Shown piece after piece: positions 35,886 to 45,364 of a stretch of 64,000 nucleotides of DNA (position 1 is its first letter; every line of letters starts with the position of its first letter). Both the position numbers and the translations under genes were made by a program. The notes under the pieces are model-generated. The model was not told the DNA's origin. It made no database searches and saw nothing but the letters and a program-made list of their open reading frames with translations. This DNA comes from Bradyrhizobium lupini. Its GTDB lineage: Bacteria; Pseudomonadota; Alphaproteobacteria; Rhizobiales; Xanthobacteraceae. Location of the stretch: assembly GCF_040939785.1 (NCBI RefSeq), contig NZ_CP162553.1, positions 930,001 to 994,000 on the forward strand. The letters run 5' to 3'.

Positions 35886-37273
35886 GGGAGCTGCGGCCAG
35901 CGATGCGAAAAACCAAGCTTGTTCTCAATCGTACGGCCGAAGGCAAACAGGCGGGATTCGCATCCCGGCGGTGCAATGATCTGGATACCGAACGGCAGCT
36001 CGTTCTCCGCTCGGGGGGCCGGCAGGGTCAGCACCGGGAAACCGACCAGCGACACGATGAAGGTGACGGCGAGATAATCGATCGGCGTCTCCAGCGCCGC
36101 GCCATCGATCGTGGTGACGTCGCTGATCTCATTCGGCCAGGGCAAAACGGACGCCGCCGGCGCTACCAGGAAATCGGCGCGGCTGAACAGCTCGCGAAAG
36201 CTGCGATAGATCGCGGTGCGGCGACGCTCGGCATTGAGATAGTCCTCCGCGGAGAGCTTTGCGCCCGCCTCGATATTCCAGATCACGGTGGGCGTCAGCT
36301 CGGCGCGGCGCGACTTCAGCAGCTCGCCATAGCCGTTGGCGATGTGCGCGGCGCGCAGCGTCCGAAATGCCTCGATCGCACCGCCGCAATCGGGCGCGGA
36401 CGGCACCACATCGGCCACGGCTCCGAGCGCCTCGCAGGCCGCGGCGAAACGTGCACGGACATCGCGCGCGACGGCCGCGATCCCGAAATCGGGCGTCGCT
36501 GCGATCCGGGGACGCACTGCAACCGGCCGATCCTCATTGACGACACCGATCGAGAGTGGGTCGTGCACATCGCCTCCCCCACAGATCGACAGCGCAAGCT
36601 CGAGATCGTCGACGCCGCGGGCGAGAAAACCGTGGGTGGCGAGCATGTCCCAGCCGAGGGGGCGATGCGGCGCCGGGATGCGGCCGGGCGTCGGCCGGAT
36701 CGAGGCGACGTCGCAAAAACTTGCGGGCGTGCGCACGGAGCCACCGAAATCGGTGCCATGGGCCAACGGCACCATGCCGGCCGCGACCGCAACCGCGGAG
36801 CCACCGGAAGATCCACCCGAAGTCAGTACCGGATCGAACGGATTGCGCGTCGGCCCGCACAATTTGTTGGTACAGACCGCGCCGAAGCCGAATTCGGGTG
36901 TGTTGGTCTTTCCCAGAATGATCGCGCCAGCGCGCCGCAATCGCGCGACCACGAGATCGTCTTCGGCCGGAATATGATCGCGGAACAGAGCCGATCCGTA
37001 CGTGGTCGCAACCCCCGCAGTGTCGGTGAGGTCCTTGATCCCTATGGGCACCCCATGCAGCGGGCCGACCCGCGTTGGCGCGGCGTCGCAGATATCAGCG
37101 GCACGGCGGGCCCCCTCCGCATCGACAGTCACGAAGGCCGCCAATTGGCTATCAAGACTCGCGATCCGCGCCAGATGCGCCTCGACCGCGTCGCGCGAGG
37201 AGAGTTCGCCCTTCGCGAGGGCGCGTGCGAGGGCCGTGGCAGTGAGGTCGCAAACCGATCGATCCGACGTCAT
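35882..37273 (-). CDS. amidase signature family hydrolase
   Basis: 463 residues from ATG 37273, preceded by GGTGGGG. The Ser-cisSer-Lys triad is seen: Lys in PIGIKDLTDTAG, cis-Ser in TSGGSSGGSAVAVAAG and TDFGGSVRTPASF for the nucleophile region. Likely hydrolyses a carboxamide or N-carbamoyl compound generated by ureide ring opening. Convergent with the racemase-like gene and divergent from the ABC-importer operon. Confidence 0.88.
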   Translation of the reverse strand: MTSDRSVCDLTATALARALAKGELSSRDAVEAHLARIASLDSQLAAFVTVDAEGARRAADICDAAPTRVGPLHGVPIGIKDLTDTAGVATTYGSALFRDHIPAEDDLVVARLRRAGAIILGKTNTPEFGFGAVCTNKLCGPTRNPFDPVLTSGGSSGGSAVAVAAGMVPLAHGTDFGGSVRTPASFCDVASIRPTPGRIPAPHRPLGWDMLATHGFLARGVDDLELALSICGGGDVHDPLSIGVVNEDRPVAVRPRIAATPDFGIAAVARDVRARFAAACEALGAVADVVPSAPDCGGAIEAFRTLRAAHIANGYGELLKSRRAELTPTVIWNIEAGAKLSAEDYLNAERRRTAIYRSFRELFSRADFLVAPAASVLPWPNEISDVTTIDGAALETPIDYLAVTFIVSLVGFPVLTLPAPRAENELPFGIQIIAPPGCESRLFAFGRTIENKLGFSHRWPQLP

Positions 37274-37361
37274 CACCCCACCATGCCAAACCTCGCGGCG
37301 AAAAGCGACCGGTGCGGGCATGAGACTTGCTTTCTACTCCGGGGCAACGGGAGGCAACACC

Positions 37362-38455
37362 ATGGCTGAAGCGCAAGGCGGCCGATCGCTCGTGGTCGAC
37401 GCCGTCACCCACCGCTATCCGAGCGGCGCGCTCGCGGTCGAGAACATCAATCTCAACATCAAGGGGGCGAGATCATCGCCCTGCTCGGCCCCTCCGGCTG
37501 CGGCAAGACTACCCTGCTGCGCATCATCGCCGGCTTCATCGCGCAGACGCAGGGGCGGATCATCATCGGCGACGACATCGTCGACGCGCTACCGCCGAAC
37601 CGCCGCGCGGTCGGCATCGTGTTCCAGAACTACGCACTATTCCCCCATCTCAGCATCAGCGAGAACGTCGCTTATGGGCTTGCCGCGCGCGGGATCGACA
37701 AGGCGACCCGCCAGCGCGAAGCACAGCGCTTGCTGGATCTGGTGCAGCTGCCGACCATGTCGGAACGGTTGCCACGGCAGCTCTCCGGCGGCCAGCAGCA
37801 GCGCGTCGCGCTGGCCCGCGCGCTCGCGATCAAGCCGTCAATCCTGTTGCTCGACGAGCCCTTTGCCGCGCTCGACAAGAATCTGCGGCTCGACATGCAG
37901 ATCGAGGTCAAGCGGCTCCAGCGCGTCTCCGGCATCACCACGCTGATCGTGACCCACGACCAGGAAGAAGCGCTGTCGATGGCCGACCGCGTCGCCGTCC
38001 TGAGCCACGGCAAGCTCGAGCAGTTCGGGTCGCCGTCGGACGTCTACGACCGGCCGCAGACCCTGTTCGTCAACACGTTCGTCGGCGCCAGCAACCGCAT
38101 GCCCGGCGTGGTCGTCTCGGCAGACCGCACGGCCGCAAAAGTCCGCCTCGATGCCGGCGCGGAAATCATTGCGCGTCCCGCCGGCGGCGCTCTCACCGAG
38201 GGCGGCCGCGTCACCGTGTGCATACGCCCCGAGCATCTGCAATTCGTTGGCGACGAGACCGGCTTTGCCGGCGTGGTCGGCATGTCGCTGCCGTTAGGAG
38301 CCACCGTCGTCCACGAGGTCACCACCGCGGACGGCTCCGGCGTCAAGATCTCCCAGGCGCGCATCGGCGAGACGCGCACCCTAGAGAGCGGCGCCGCGGT
38401 GCGCCTCGCGCCGCTCGCCCCGTCGCTCGCAAACGCTTTTCCTGCAACGCTTTGA
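37362..38455 (+). CDS. ABC transporter ATP-binding protein (spermidine/putrescine PotA class), one frameshift
   Basis: Begins MAEAQGGRSLVVDAVTHRYP; one G is missing in the run 37464-37468 (NIKG-GEII needs six G). After it come Walker A GPSGCGKTTLLR, signature LSGGQQQRVALARAL, Walker B ILLLDEPFAALD, THDQEEALSMAD and a C-terminal TOBE domain (VCIRPEHLQF). Corrected length is 364 residues, normal for PotA-type subunits. First gene of a four-gene importer operon in the ureide cluster. Confidence 0.88.
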
Positions 38456-38485
38456 ATTCAGTTTTTGTCCAGAGGGAGTTCGACC

Positions 38486-39532
38486 ATGATCATGAACCGC
38501 CGAAGCCTGATGACGACCGCACTCACACTCGGCGCCATGAAGGCGTTTCCCGGACTGAGCTACGCCCAGGCCCGCCCGCTGGTGTTTGCGACCTTCACCG
38601 GAAGCTGGGAGGAGGCGCACAAGGCCGTGCTGGTGCCGGCCTTTCGCAAGGCGAACGCCGATGCCGCGATGGTGCTCGACCCCATGCTCTCGGTCGACCA
38701 GATCGCCAAGGTGAACGCCGCCAAGGCCAATCCGCCGATTGACGTCATGCTGCACGATCCCGGCCCGGCCCTGGTCGCAATCGGCCAGGATCTGGTCGAG
38801 CCATACCCCGTCGAGAAGAGCGCCTATTACAAGGACCTGATCGCCGAGGCCCAGGAGCCGATGGGCCCTGCCCCCTTCTTTCAGGTCGTCGGCCTCACCT
38901 ACAATCCGGAAGCCGTCAAGACGCCGCCGACCTCCTGGGCCGATCTGTGGAAGCCCGAGTTCAAGGGCCGCGTTGGCATCACCAACCTTAACTCGACGCT
39001 CGGCACCGGCTGGCTGGTCGAGATCGCCAAGATGCGCGGCGGTTCGGAAGCCAATGTCGATCCCGGCTTCAAGGCGATCGAGGAGCTGAAGCCCAACCTC
39101 GCCGCGGTCGCCGCCAATCCCGGCGCGCTCGCCACCCTGTTCCAGCAGGGCCAGATCGATATCTCGCCCGGCAATTTCAACGCCATCCAGATCCTGAAAG
39201 CGCGCGGCGTGCCGGTCGAGTTCGTGGCCCCGAAGGAAGGTGCCATCGCCTTCAAGACCACGATCCACATCGTCAAGAACTCGCCCAACCGCGAGCTCGC
39301 CTTCAAGCTGATCGAGGCGTCGTTGACCCCGGAAGTGCAGACCACGCTGATGAACCCGCCCTACCTGATCGTGCCGACCAATTCCAAGGTGGCGATGGGC
39401 GGCGAGATCGCGCGCGTGCTCGCCAAGGACACGGCCGAGCTGAAGCAGAAATTCGTGTTCCAGGACTGGAAGAAGATCAACGAGCAGCGCTCGGCCTGGA
39501 TCGAGCGTTTCAACCGCGAGATCAAGATCTAG
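38486..39532 (+). CDS. ABC transporter substrate-binding protein (PotD-like)
   Basis: 348 residues from ATG 38486 with AGAGGGA nine bases upstream. N-terminus MIMNRRSLMTTALTLGAMKA has a twin-Arg and a hydrophobic segment ending SYAQA, possibly a Tat signal. The mature protein shows FTGSWEEAHKAVLVPAFRKA and WADLWKPEFKGRVGITNL, as in extracellular solute-binding family 1/PotD proteins. It would capture a small organic amide, amine or ureide. Confidence 0.88.
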   Translation: MIMNRRSLMTTALTLGAMKAFPGLSYAQARPLVFATFTGSWEEAHKAVLVPAFRKANADAAMVLDPMLSVDQIAKVNAAKANPPIDVMLHDPGPALVAIGQDLVEPYPVEKSAYYKDLIAEAQEPMGPAPFFQVVGLTYNPEAVKTPPTSWADLWKPEFKGRVGITNLNSTLGTGWLVEIAKMRGGSEANVDPGFKAIEELKPNLAAVAANPGALATLFQQGQIDISPGNFNAIQILKARGVPVEFVAPKEGAIAFKTTIHIVKNSPNRELAFKLIEASLTPEVQTTLMNPPYLIVPTNSKVAMGGEIARVLAKDTAELKQKFVFQDWKKINEQRSAWIERFNREIKI

Positions 39533-39546
39533 AGCTTCAAGGACTC

Positions 39547-40413
39547 ATGATGGGCACAGCACCGGCATCACGAGACGTCACGTCCTACGGGATGGGATTG
39601 GCAGCGCCGCTGGCGCTGTTCTTCCTAGTGTTCTTAGTGGCGCCGCTGCTGCAATTACTGTGGCTCTCGTTGCACAACGACACGGCCGCGCTCCATTGGG
39701 GACTCGGCCAGTATCTGCACTTCCTCACCGATCCCTTCAGCCTCAGCGTGCTCGGCTCGACGCTGCTGCTTGGGGCCGAGGTGACGGCCGTCTGCCTCGT
39801 GCTCGGCTTTCCCATCGCCTGGCTTTACCAGCGGGTCGGGCCGCGGCTTCAGACCATCATCATCCTGATCGTGCTGCTGCCGCTTTTGACCAGCGTCGTG
39901 GTCCGTACCTTCGCCTGGATCGTCATCCTGGGCCGCCAGGGCATCATCAACGCGACGCTGCAATCGCTCGGCATCATCGAGACGCCCCTGAAACTGCTCT
40001 ACACCCAGTTCGGCGTCGTCCTCGCGCTGGCGCAGGTGCAGATGCCGCTGATGACGCTGCCGCTGATCACCGCGCTCGGCCGGATCGATTCCAATCTCGA
40101 CGACGCCTCCTGCTCGCTCGGCGCTGGAAGCTGGCGCACGTTCTTCCGGATCGTGCTGCCGCTGTCGCTGCCCGGCGTGATCGCCGGCTGCACGCTGACC
40201 TATGCCGCCGCGATCACGGCCTTCATCACCCAGTCGCTGATCGGCGGCGGACAGATGCTGTTCATGCCGATGTATCTTTACCAGCAGGCTTCGACCCTGC
40301 AGAACTGGCCGTTTGCCTCCGCAATCTCGATCATCTTTTTGCTCGCGGTGCTCGCGGTCGTCTCCGTCTTCACCACGCTCGGCCGCCTGTCGCGCGGCTA
40401 TGGAGGTGCGTGA
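39547..40413 (+). CDS. ABC transporter permease (PotB-like)
   Basis: 288 residues with six predicted membrane spans (e.g. PLALFFLVFLVAPLLQLLWL and IIILIVLLPLLTSVVVR) and the EAA loop DASCSLGAGSWRTFFRIVLP that contacts the ATPase. Overlaps the next permease gene by one base (TGATG). Confidence 0.9.
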   Translation: MMGTAPASRDVTSYGMGLAAPLALFFLVFLVAPLLQLLWLSLHNDTAALHWGLGQYLHFLTDPFSLSVLGSTLLLGAEVTAVCLVLGFPIAWLYQRVGPRLQTIIILIVLLPLLTSVVVRTFAWIVILGRQGIINATLQSLGIIETPLKLLYTQFGVVLALAQVQMPLMTLPLITALGRIDSNLDDASCSLGAGSWRTFFRIVLPLSLPGVIAGCTLTYAAAITAFITQSLIGGGQMLFMPMYLYQQASTLQNWPFASAISIIFLLAVLAVVSVFTTLGRLSRGYGGA

Positions 40414-41228
40414 TGAGCGGGCGCAAGCGCACCCTGGAGGCGTTCAGTTTCGAGCTGGTCATGAGCCTGATCGCCGCGATTGCGCTGATCATCATCATCG
40501 CGCCGTCGCTGGTGGTGCTGATCGTCTCGTTCACCAGCGGCTTCTCGCTGCGTTTTCCGCCGCCGGGCTATTCGCTGCGCTGGTACGCCGAATTGTGGAA
40601 CGCCTGGCAGCTGCACTTCGCAGCCAAGAACAGCCTCATCGTGGCACTGTGGGCGACGGGCCTGTCCGTGGTGCTCGGCGTTGCCGCCGCGCTCGCGATC
40701 TCGCGCTCACCGACGCTGTCGGCGCGGCTGCTCGATTCCCTCTTCATGTCGCCGCTGGTTCTGCCGGCGCTGGCCTTTGGCCTTGCCGCGTTGATGCTGT
40801 TCTCGCTGGTCGGCCTGCCGGTGTCGCCGTTGACGCTGGTAATCGGCCACACCGTGGTCTGCGTGCCCTATGTCGTGCGCAATACGATTGCGGCGCTTGC
40901 CCAGCTGGAGCCGACCCTGCTGGAGAGCTCGGCCGTGCTGGGCGCCGGCCGCATCTACACGTTCCGGCGCATCGTGCTGCCGCTGATCCGGCCGGGCATC
41001 ATCGCGGGCGCCTTCATCGCCTTCATGTCGTCCTTCGACAACGTGCCGGTGTCGCTGTTCCTGCGTGATGCCGCCACCGACATGCTGCCGATCCGGATGT
41101 GGCAGGACCTCGAGGGCAAGCTCGACGTCACCATCGCCGCGCTGTCGGGCGTGCTGATCATTGCAACCGTCGCGTTGGTCGCGATTATGGAGCGCGTCAC
41201 GGGGTTATCGCGGCGGCTGACCAACTGA
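40413..41228 (+). CDS. ABC transporter permease (PotC-like)
   Basis: 271 residues. Membrane spans start at MSLIAAIALIIIIAPSLVVL; EAA loop ESSAVLGAGRIYTFRRIVLP. Start ATG 40413 is preceded by GGAGG at 40402-40406. Forms a heterodimer with the 39547 product. Convergent with the HIU-hydrolase gene. Confidence 0.9.
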   Translation: MSGRKRTLEAFSFELVMSLIAAIALIIIIAPSLVVLIVSFTSGFSLRFPPPGYSLRWYAELWNAWQLHFAAKNSLIVALWATGLSVVLGVAAALAISRSPTLSARLLDSLFMSPLVLPALAFGLAALMLFSLVGLPVSPLTLVIGHTVVCVPYVVRNTIAALAQLEPTLLESSAVLGAGRIYTFRRIVLPLIRPGIIAGAFIAFMSSFDNVPVSLFLRDAATDMLPIRMWQDLEGKLDVTIAALSGVLIIATVALVAIMERVTGLSRRLTN

Positions 41229-41564
41229 TCAGGCGCCGCGGAACAGCGAATAGCCCCAGCGCGTGAATTTCAGCGGCAGGTGAAAATGCTCGTCAACATT
41301 CTTGATGCGAAAGCGGAACGGCGTCACCGTGAGAAACCCGTCGCGCTCGCCAAAGAACTCGCCGAGATGAAACAGGACCTCATACTCGCCCGCCGTCACG
41401 CCCGCCCCCTGCGCAACGGGATGATCGAGCACGCCGTTGACACCAAGCCGTCCGTCGGCGACGCGCAGCGAGTCCGGATCGATCCGCCAGATCTCGACGC
41501 GCAGACCCTGCGCCGGGCGTCCGCTCGCCACATCGACCGCGTGAATGGAAATGCCACCTGCCAC
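41229..41564 (-). CDS. 5-hydroxyisourate hydrolase (transthyretin-like)
   Basis: 111 residues starting at GTG 41564 with GGGGGGA upstream. N-terminal ISIHAVDVASGRPAQGLRVE contains the catalytic His, HFHLPL the second His, and WRIDPDSLRV follows the Trp strand. The usual C-terminal tetrapeptide YRGS is FRGA here, a notable variation in an active-site segment. The enzyme opens 5-hydroxyisourate in urate degradation; here it suggests that purine-derived ureides are substrates of the cluster. The MFS gene starts divergently 27 bases away. Confidence 0.82.
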   Translation of the reverse strand: MAGGISIHAVDVASGRPAQGLRVEIWRIDPDSLRVADGRLGVNGVLDHPVAQGAGVTAGEYEVLFHLGEFFGERDGFLTVTPFRFRIKNVDEHFHLPLKFTRWGYSLFRGA

Positions 41565-41590
41565 AATGTTCCCCCCGAGAGCGCTGCACC

Positions 41591-42787
41591 ATGGTAGACG
41601 CAAACACGGCCGTTCGACCAGCGCCCGCATTGCTGCCCGCGCTTGGCGCCACGACCTCATTGCAGGCGCTGGTGGCTCTGGCTCTGTTCGCGCCGGGCGT
41701 GGTGGCACCGCGCGCCCATATCGAGGTCTGGCAGCTCTCGATGTTCTCCTGCGCCGTGTTCGCGGTCGGCATTCCCGCCTCGTTCTGGGGCGGCGGCTTC
41801 ATCGCCCGCCTGGGCTCGATGCGGATCGCGAGCCTCTGCGCGGCGGCGATCATCGCCAGCATGGCGCTGGCTTCGCTCGGCTCGACGGCGGCCCTGCTCG
41901 CAGCCGGCCTCTGTCTTGGCCTCGCCTTCGGACCGGAGACGCCCGCAAGCGCGGTGCTGCTGGCGCGGCTCGTGACGGCCGAGCGGCGCGCGTTCGTGTT
42001 CTCGGTTCGCCAGACCGGAAACCAGATCGGCGCCGTCTGCGGCTCGCTGGTTCTGCCCGCGATCGCAATCTCGCTCGGGCCCGCCTGGTGCTATGCCGCC
42101 GTGGGCGCCTGTGCGCTGCTGGCGATAGCGTGGTTCGAGCGCCTGCGGCCCGCCTACGCCGTCAAGGTCGTGCCACTGCCGGAGCTTAGCCTTCGCACGC
42201 GGCTGGCACTGGTGATCGCGGACCGGCGCATCGCAATGCTGGCGCTGGCCTCGATGCCCTTCAGCGCAATGCAGGTGTCGCTCAATACGGTCTTCGTCAC
42301 GCTCGGCACCCGCGAGCTCGGCCTCAGCCATGTCGAGGCCGGCATGGCGCTTGCCTGCGCCCAGGCCGGCGGCCTGATCGGCCGGCTCGGCTGGGGCTTC
42401 GTCGCAACGCGCCTCAATGCCTCGCGCGGAGTTCTCGTCGTCATCGGCCTCGGTATGACGTTCTGCGCCGCGCTGCTGGGTCTCGATGGCGTATCGCTCG
42501 GGCGGACCGGCCAGTTCGCGATTGCAACTCTGTTCGGCCTGACGGCCTCCGGGTGGAACGGTGTCTTCGTCGCCGAGATCGCACGCCTCGCCCCGCAGGA
42601 CAGGATTGGCGAAACCACCGGCGCGGTGCTGACCGCATCCTACGCCGGCCTCTTGGCAGCACCGGCGCTGGTGTCCTTCCTGGACAGCGCAGCCAGTCTC
42701 GGTGCCGCCTTCTTCGCCTTGGCTTGCCTCGCCCTCTGCGGCACATTGGCACTGGTCTGGGGAGGCCATGACAAAGGGAAGAAGTAG
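41591..42787 (+). CDS. MFS transporter
   Basis: 398 residues with about twelve membrane spans and short loops; VFSVRQTGNQIGAVCGSLVL corresponds to the conserved helix-5 proton/substrate motif, FIARLGSMRI to the loop 2-3 motif. Starts ATG 41591 divergent from the HIU hydrolase. Overlaps the following amidase gene by 20 bases. Probably imports or exports a ureide, amide or carbamoyl compound used by the cluster; direction not known. Confidence 0.85.
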   Translation: MVDANTAVRPAPALLPALGATTSLQALVALALFAPGVVAPRAHIEVWQLSMFSCAVFAVGIPASFWGGGFIARLGSMRIASLCAAAIIASMALASLGSTAALLAAGLCLGLAFGPETPASAVLLARLVTAERRAFVFSVRQTGNQIGAVCGSLVLPAIAISLGPAWCYAAVGACALLAIAWFERLRPAYAVKVVPLPELSLRTRLALVIADRRIAMLALASMPFSAMQVSLNTVFVTLGTRELGLSHVEAGMALACAQAGGLIGRLGWGFVATRLNASRGVLVVIGLGMTFCAALLGLDGVSLGRTGQFAIATLFGLTASGWNGVFVAEIARLAPQDRIGETTGAVLTASYAGLLAAPALVSFLDSAASLGAAFFALACLALCGTLALVWGGHDKGKK

Positions 42788-44135
42788 CGCGTGCGAGATT
42801 GCGGCCGACGTCTCCGCCGGACGAACGAGTGCGGTCGAGACCGCCAAGGCCGCGCTTGCGCGCATCGAGGCCGCCAAGGCGCTGAACGCAGTGGTGACGA
42901 CCGCTCCTGCGCGTACGCTTGCCGACGCCGCAGCGGTCGATGATCGCCTGCGTGCCGGCGAGACGATGCCGCTCGCCGGTGTCCCCGTCGTCGTCAAGGA
43001 CAACATCTGGGTCCGTGACTGGCGTGTGACACAGGGCTCGCGCCTGTTCGCCGAATTCGTCGCGCCGCAGGATGCGATTGCGATCGAGCAGCTGCGCAAG
43101 GCCGGCGCCGTCGTCGTCGGCATCGGCGCAAGGTCGGAATTCGCCTGCAAGGGCGTGACCACCTCGCCGCTGTATGGGCCAACGCGGCATCCGCTGGATC
43201 CCACGTTGACGCCCGGCGGCTCGTCGGGCGGCCCTGCCACGGCGGTTGCGGCCGGCCTCGTGCCGCTAGCGATCGGCACCGATGCGGGCGGCTCGAGCCG
43301 CAGGCCGCCGGCCCATGTCGGCGTCGCGGGGTTCAAACCCTCCTATGGCGCGATCCCCTATGGGCCAGGCTTCGCCGAACCGTTTTTCGGCCTCTCCGTC
43401 ATCGCGCCGATCGCCACTGACGTTGCCGATATCGCGCTGGCGTTCGAGGCCATGGCCGGCGTCGATCCGCGCGATCCGGATTCAGCCGGCATCGCTCAAG
43501 AGGCCAAAAACATCGCCGGTCTGCGCATCGCGTTCTCGCCGCGCCTTGGGCTCGACGTCGCCGTCGACGATGTTGTCGCTGAAGGGCTCGCTTTCGCCAT
43601 CGCGCGTCTCTCCGCCGCTGGCCTCAGCATCGCGCAGCGCGATCCCGTCTGGCCGGCGGGCGCGACGGAAGAGGCTATCATGCCGCTTCAGCAGGCCGGC
43701 CTCGCCGCACTCTATCGAGATGCCTTCCGCGAGGATCCGACCGTGTTCGATCCTGACATCGCCAGACAGATCGAGCGAGGGCTGTCGTGGTCGGGCGCCG
43801 ACGTTGCCGGTGCGCTGCTGGCAAGCGCCGCAATCGCCAATGCTTTCGCGGCATTCTTCACCGAGGTTGATCTGCTGCTGGCGCCAACCGTTCCCTGTGT
43901 CGCCTGGCCATTCACCCAGCTCGGACCCGACATGATCGGTGGCCGCGCGGCGAGCCCGCGCGCGCACGCGGCGTTAACGCCCTTTGTCAATCATGCTCGT
44001 CTGCCGGCGATTTCGCTGCCGTGCGGAACGGATCGGTGCGAACTTCCATTCGGCCTTCAGGTCATCGCCGCGCGCGGACAAGACCGCACGCTGCTTGAAG
44101 CAGCGCAAGAGATCGCGGCCATGCTGCGAATATAA
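42768..44135 (+). CDS. amidase signature family hydrolase (AtzE/GatA-like)
   Basis: 455 residues from ATG 42768, with GGAGG immediately upstream, starting inside the MFS gene. Triad: Lys in VPVVVKDNIWV, cis-Ser in PGGSSGGPATAV, and TDAGGSSRRPPAHV for the nucleophile. GLQVIAARGQDRTLLEAAQE is the usual C-terminus. The second amidase of the cluster; related enzymes hydrolyse biuret-derived or carbamoyl amides. A hairpin follows the stop. Confidence 0.88.
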   Translation: MTKGRSSACEIAADVSAGRTSAVETAKAALARIEAAKALNAVVTTAPARTLADAAAVDDRLRAGETMPLAGVPVVVKDNIWVRDWRVTQGSRLFAEFVAPQDAIAIEQLRKAGAVVVGIGARSEFACKGVTTSPLYGPTRHPLDPTLTPGGSSGGPATAVAAGLVPLAIGTDAGGSSRRPPAHVGVAGFKPSYGAIPYGPGFAEPFFGLSVIAPIATDVADIALAFEAMAGVDPRDPDSAGIAQEAKNIAGLRIAFSPRLGLDVAVDDVVAEGLAFAIARLSAAGLSIAQRDPVWPAGATEEAIMPLQQAGLAALYRDAFREDPTVFDPDIARQIERGLSWSGADVAGALLASAAIANAFAAFFTEVDLLLAPTVPCVAWPFTQLGPDMIGGRAASPRAHAALTPFVNHARLPAISLPCGTDRCELPFGLQVIAARGQDRTLLEAAQEIAAMLRI

Positions 44136-44141
44136 TCCCGA

Positions 44142-44170
44142 GAGGCGGGCGGTGCGCTAATTGCCCGCTC
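44142..44170. terminator. hairpin between convergent amidase and RpiR genes
   Basis: GCGGGC (44145-44150) pairs with GCCCGC (44163-44168) across a 12-base loop, in the 33-base gap between the convergent genes. Could serve both directions. Short stem, no strong T-run. Confidence 0.4.
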
Positions 44171-45125
44171 AGTCTCCCAGCGGCCCTTTGGCGTCCCCGT
44201 CGCTCCCCTTCAGCAACTCGTATTTGATCCGCCGCATGCGCGCCTGGGCTTCGAGCGGTTTGCAATAGGCAGTTGACGCCGCAAGCAGATCGATGGTGGC
44301 GAGAAATGCATAGCGCGACGCCGTCGGCTTGAGCGCGTCGGGCGCCTCGGGCACGTGTACGCCAAGCGCAATATCGGCGATCGAGGCCAGCCTGCTTTGC
44401 GGCTTGGTAATTGCGATGACCAAGGCGCCGTATTGCTTGGCGATACTGGCTGCCTCGATCACCTCGTTGGCTGCACCGGTGGTCGAGATGGCAACGACGA
44501 CATCATCCCGTCCGAAGGTCGCGGCAATCATGCGCATCAAGCTCGGATCGGAGGCATGCGAGACGGCAATCCCAAGACGAAAGAACCGGTTCTCAACCTC
44601 CGCCGCCGCAAGAGTGGAACCGCCCCCCACCCCGAACGCTGCAAGCTTCGAACAGCGGGAGATAGCTTCGGCAGCCCGCTCGATGTCCTCCTTGCGAAGT
44701 CCCTCCTCGGCAGCGGCAATTGCACGGCGAATTTCCTGAAACACCGACCGCCAGAGCGCGGGGCGCGCCAGATCGGTCCCGACATGCGGGGGAAGCTCAA
44801 CGTAAATCCGCCCGACCGCCATTGCTTGAGCCAGCCTCACCTTGAGGTCGCGGACGCCCCGGCAACCGACGGAGCGGCTGAACCGGGTTACCGTCGGCTC
44901 GCTGACGCGCGCCCGACGGGCCAACTCGGAATTGCTGGCGTGAACGGCAAACTCCATATCGGCCAGCAGCACCGTGGCAACGCGTTGCTCGGACGGGCTG
45001 AGGCTTAGAGCGCTCTGCCTGATGAGGGAGATGATGTCGCCGGCCACGACATTGTCGTCGCCGGGCGGCTTCGAGATTGCTGCACCAACGGCTCTCGCCG
45101 GGTGATTTCGCTTTGCACGCGCCAT
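44169..45125 (-). CDS. MurR/RpiR-family transcriptional regulator (SIS domain)
   Basis: 318 residues. N-terminal HTH_6: LSPSEQRVATVLLADMEFAV then ELARRARVSEPTVTRFSRSV; C-terminal SIS domain (AFGVGGGSTLAAAEVENRFF, VVVAISTTGAANEVIEAAS) that binds a phosphosugar or similar ligand. Divergent from the peptide-type ABC operon starting at 45365, with a 239-base gap between, so it probably represses that operon. Confidence 0.9.
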   Translation of the reverse strand: MARAKRNHPARAVGAAISKPPGDDNVVAGDIISLIRQSALSLSPSEQRVATVLLADMEFAVHASNSELARRARVSEPTVTRFSRSVGCRGVRDLKVRLAQAMAVGRIYVELPPHVGTDLARPALWRSVFQEIRRAIAAAEEGLRKEDIERAAEAISRCSKLAAFGVGGGSTLAAAEVENRFFRLGIAVSHASDPSLMRMIAATFGRDDVVVAISTTGAANEVIEAASIAKQYGALVIAITKPQSRLASIADIALGVHVPEAPDALKPTASRYAFLATIDLLAASTAYCKPLEAQARMRRIKYELLKGSDGDAKGPLGD

Positions 45126-45364
45126 TGCCCGCCCTTTCCCAGGTCAGATCAACCTGCGCCCTTGGCAAGAAGCTGCCGTAAGAAACCTTCAGCATCGACC
45201 AAACGTATATCGGCATGCCACATCAATAACAGCATTTTCTGCTTGATAATTGCCAAATTGTGTATGTAACTTTCAAACAAGCAATAGCGTGCCGTCAGCC
45301 CAACAGCTGAAAGGCACATCCCTGCACCGGGAAGCAGGCGGCTCAACAAGGCGGGAGGGCGATC

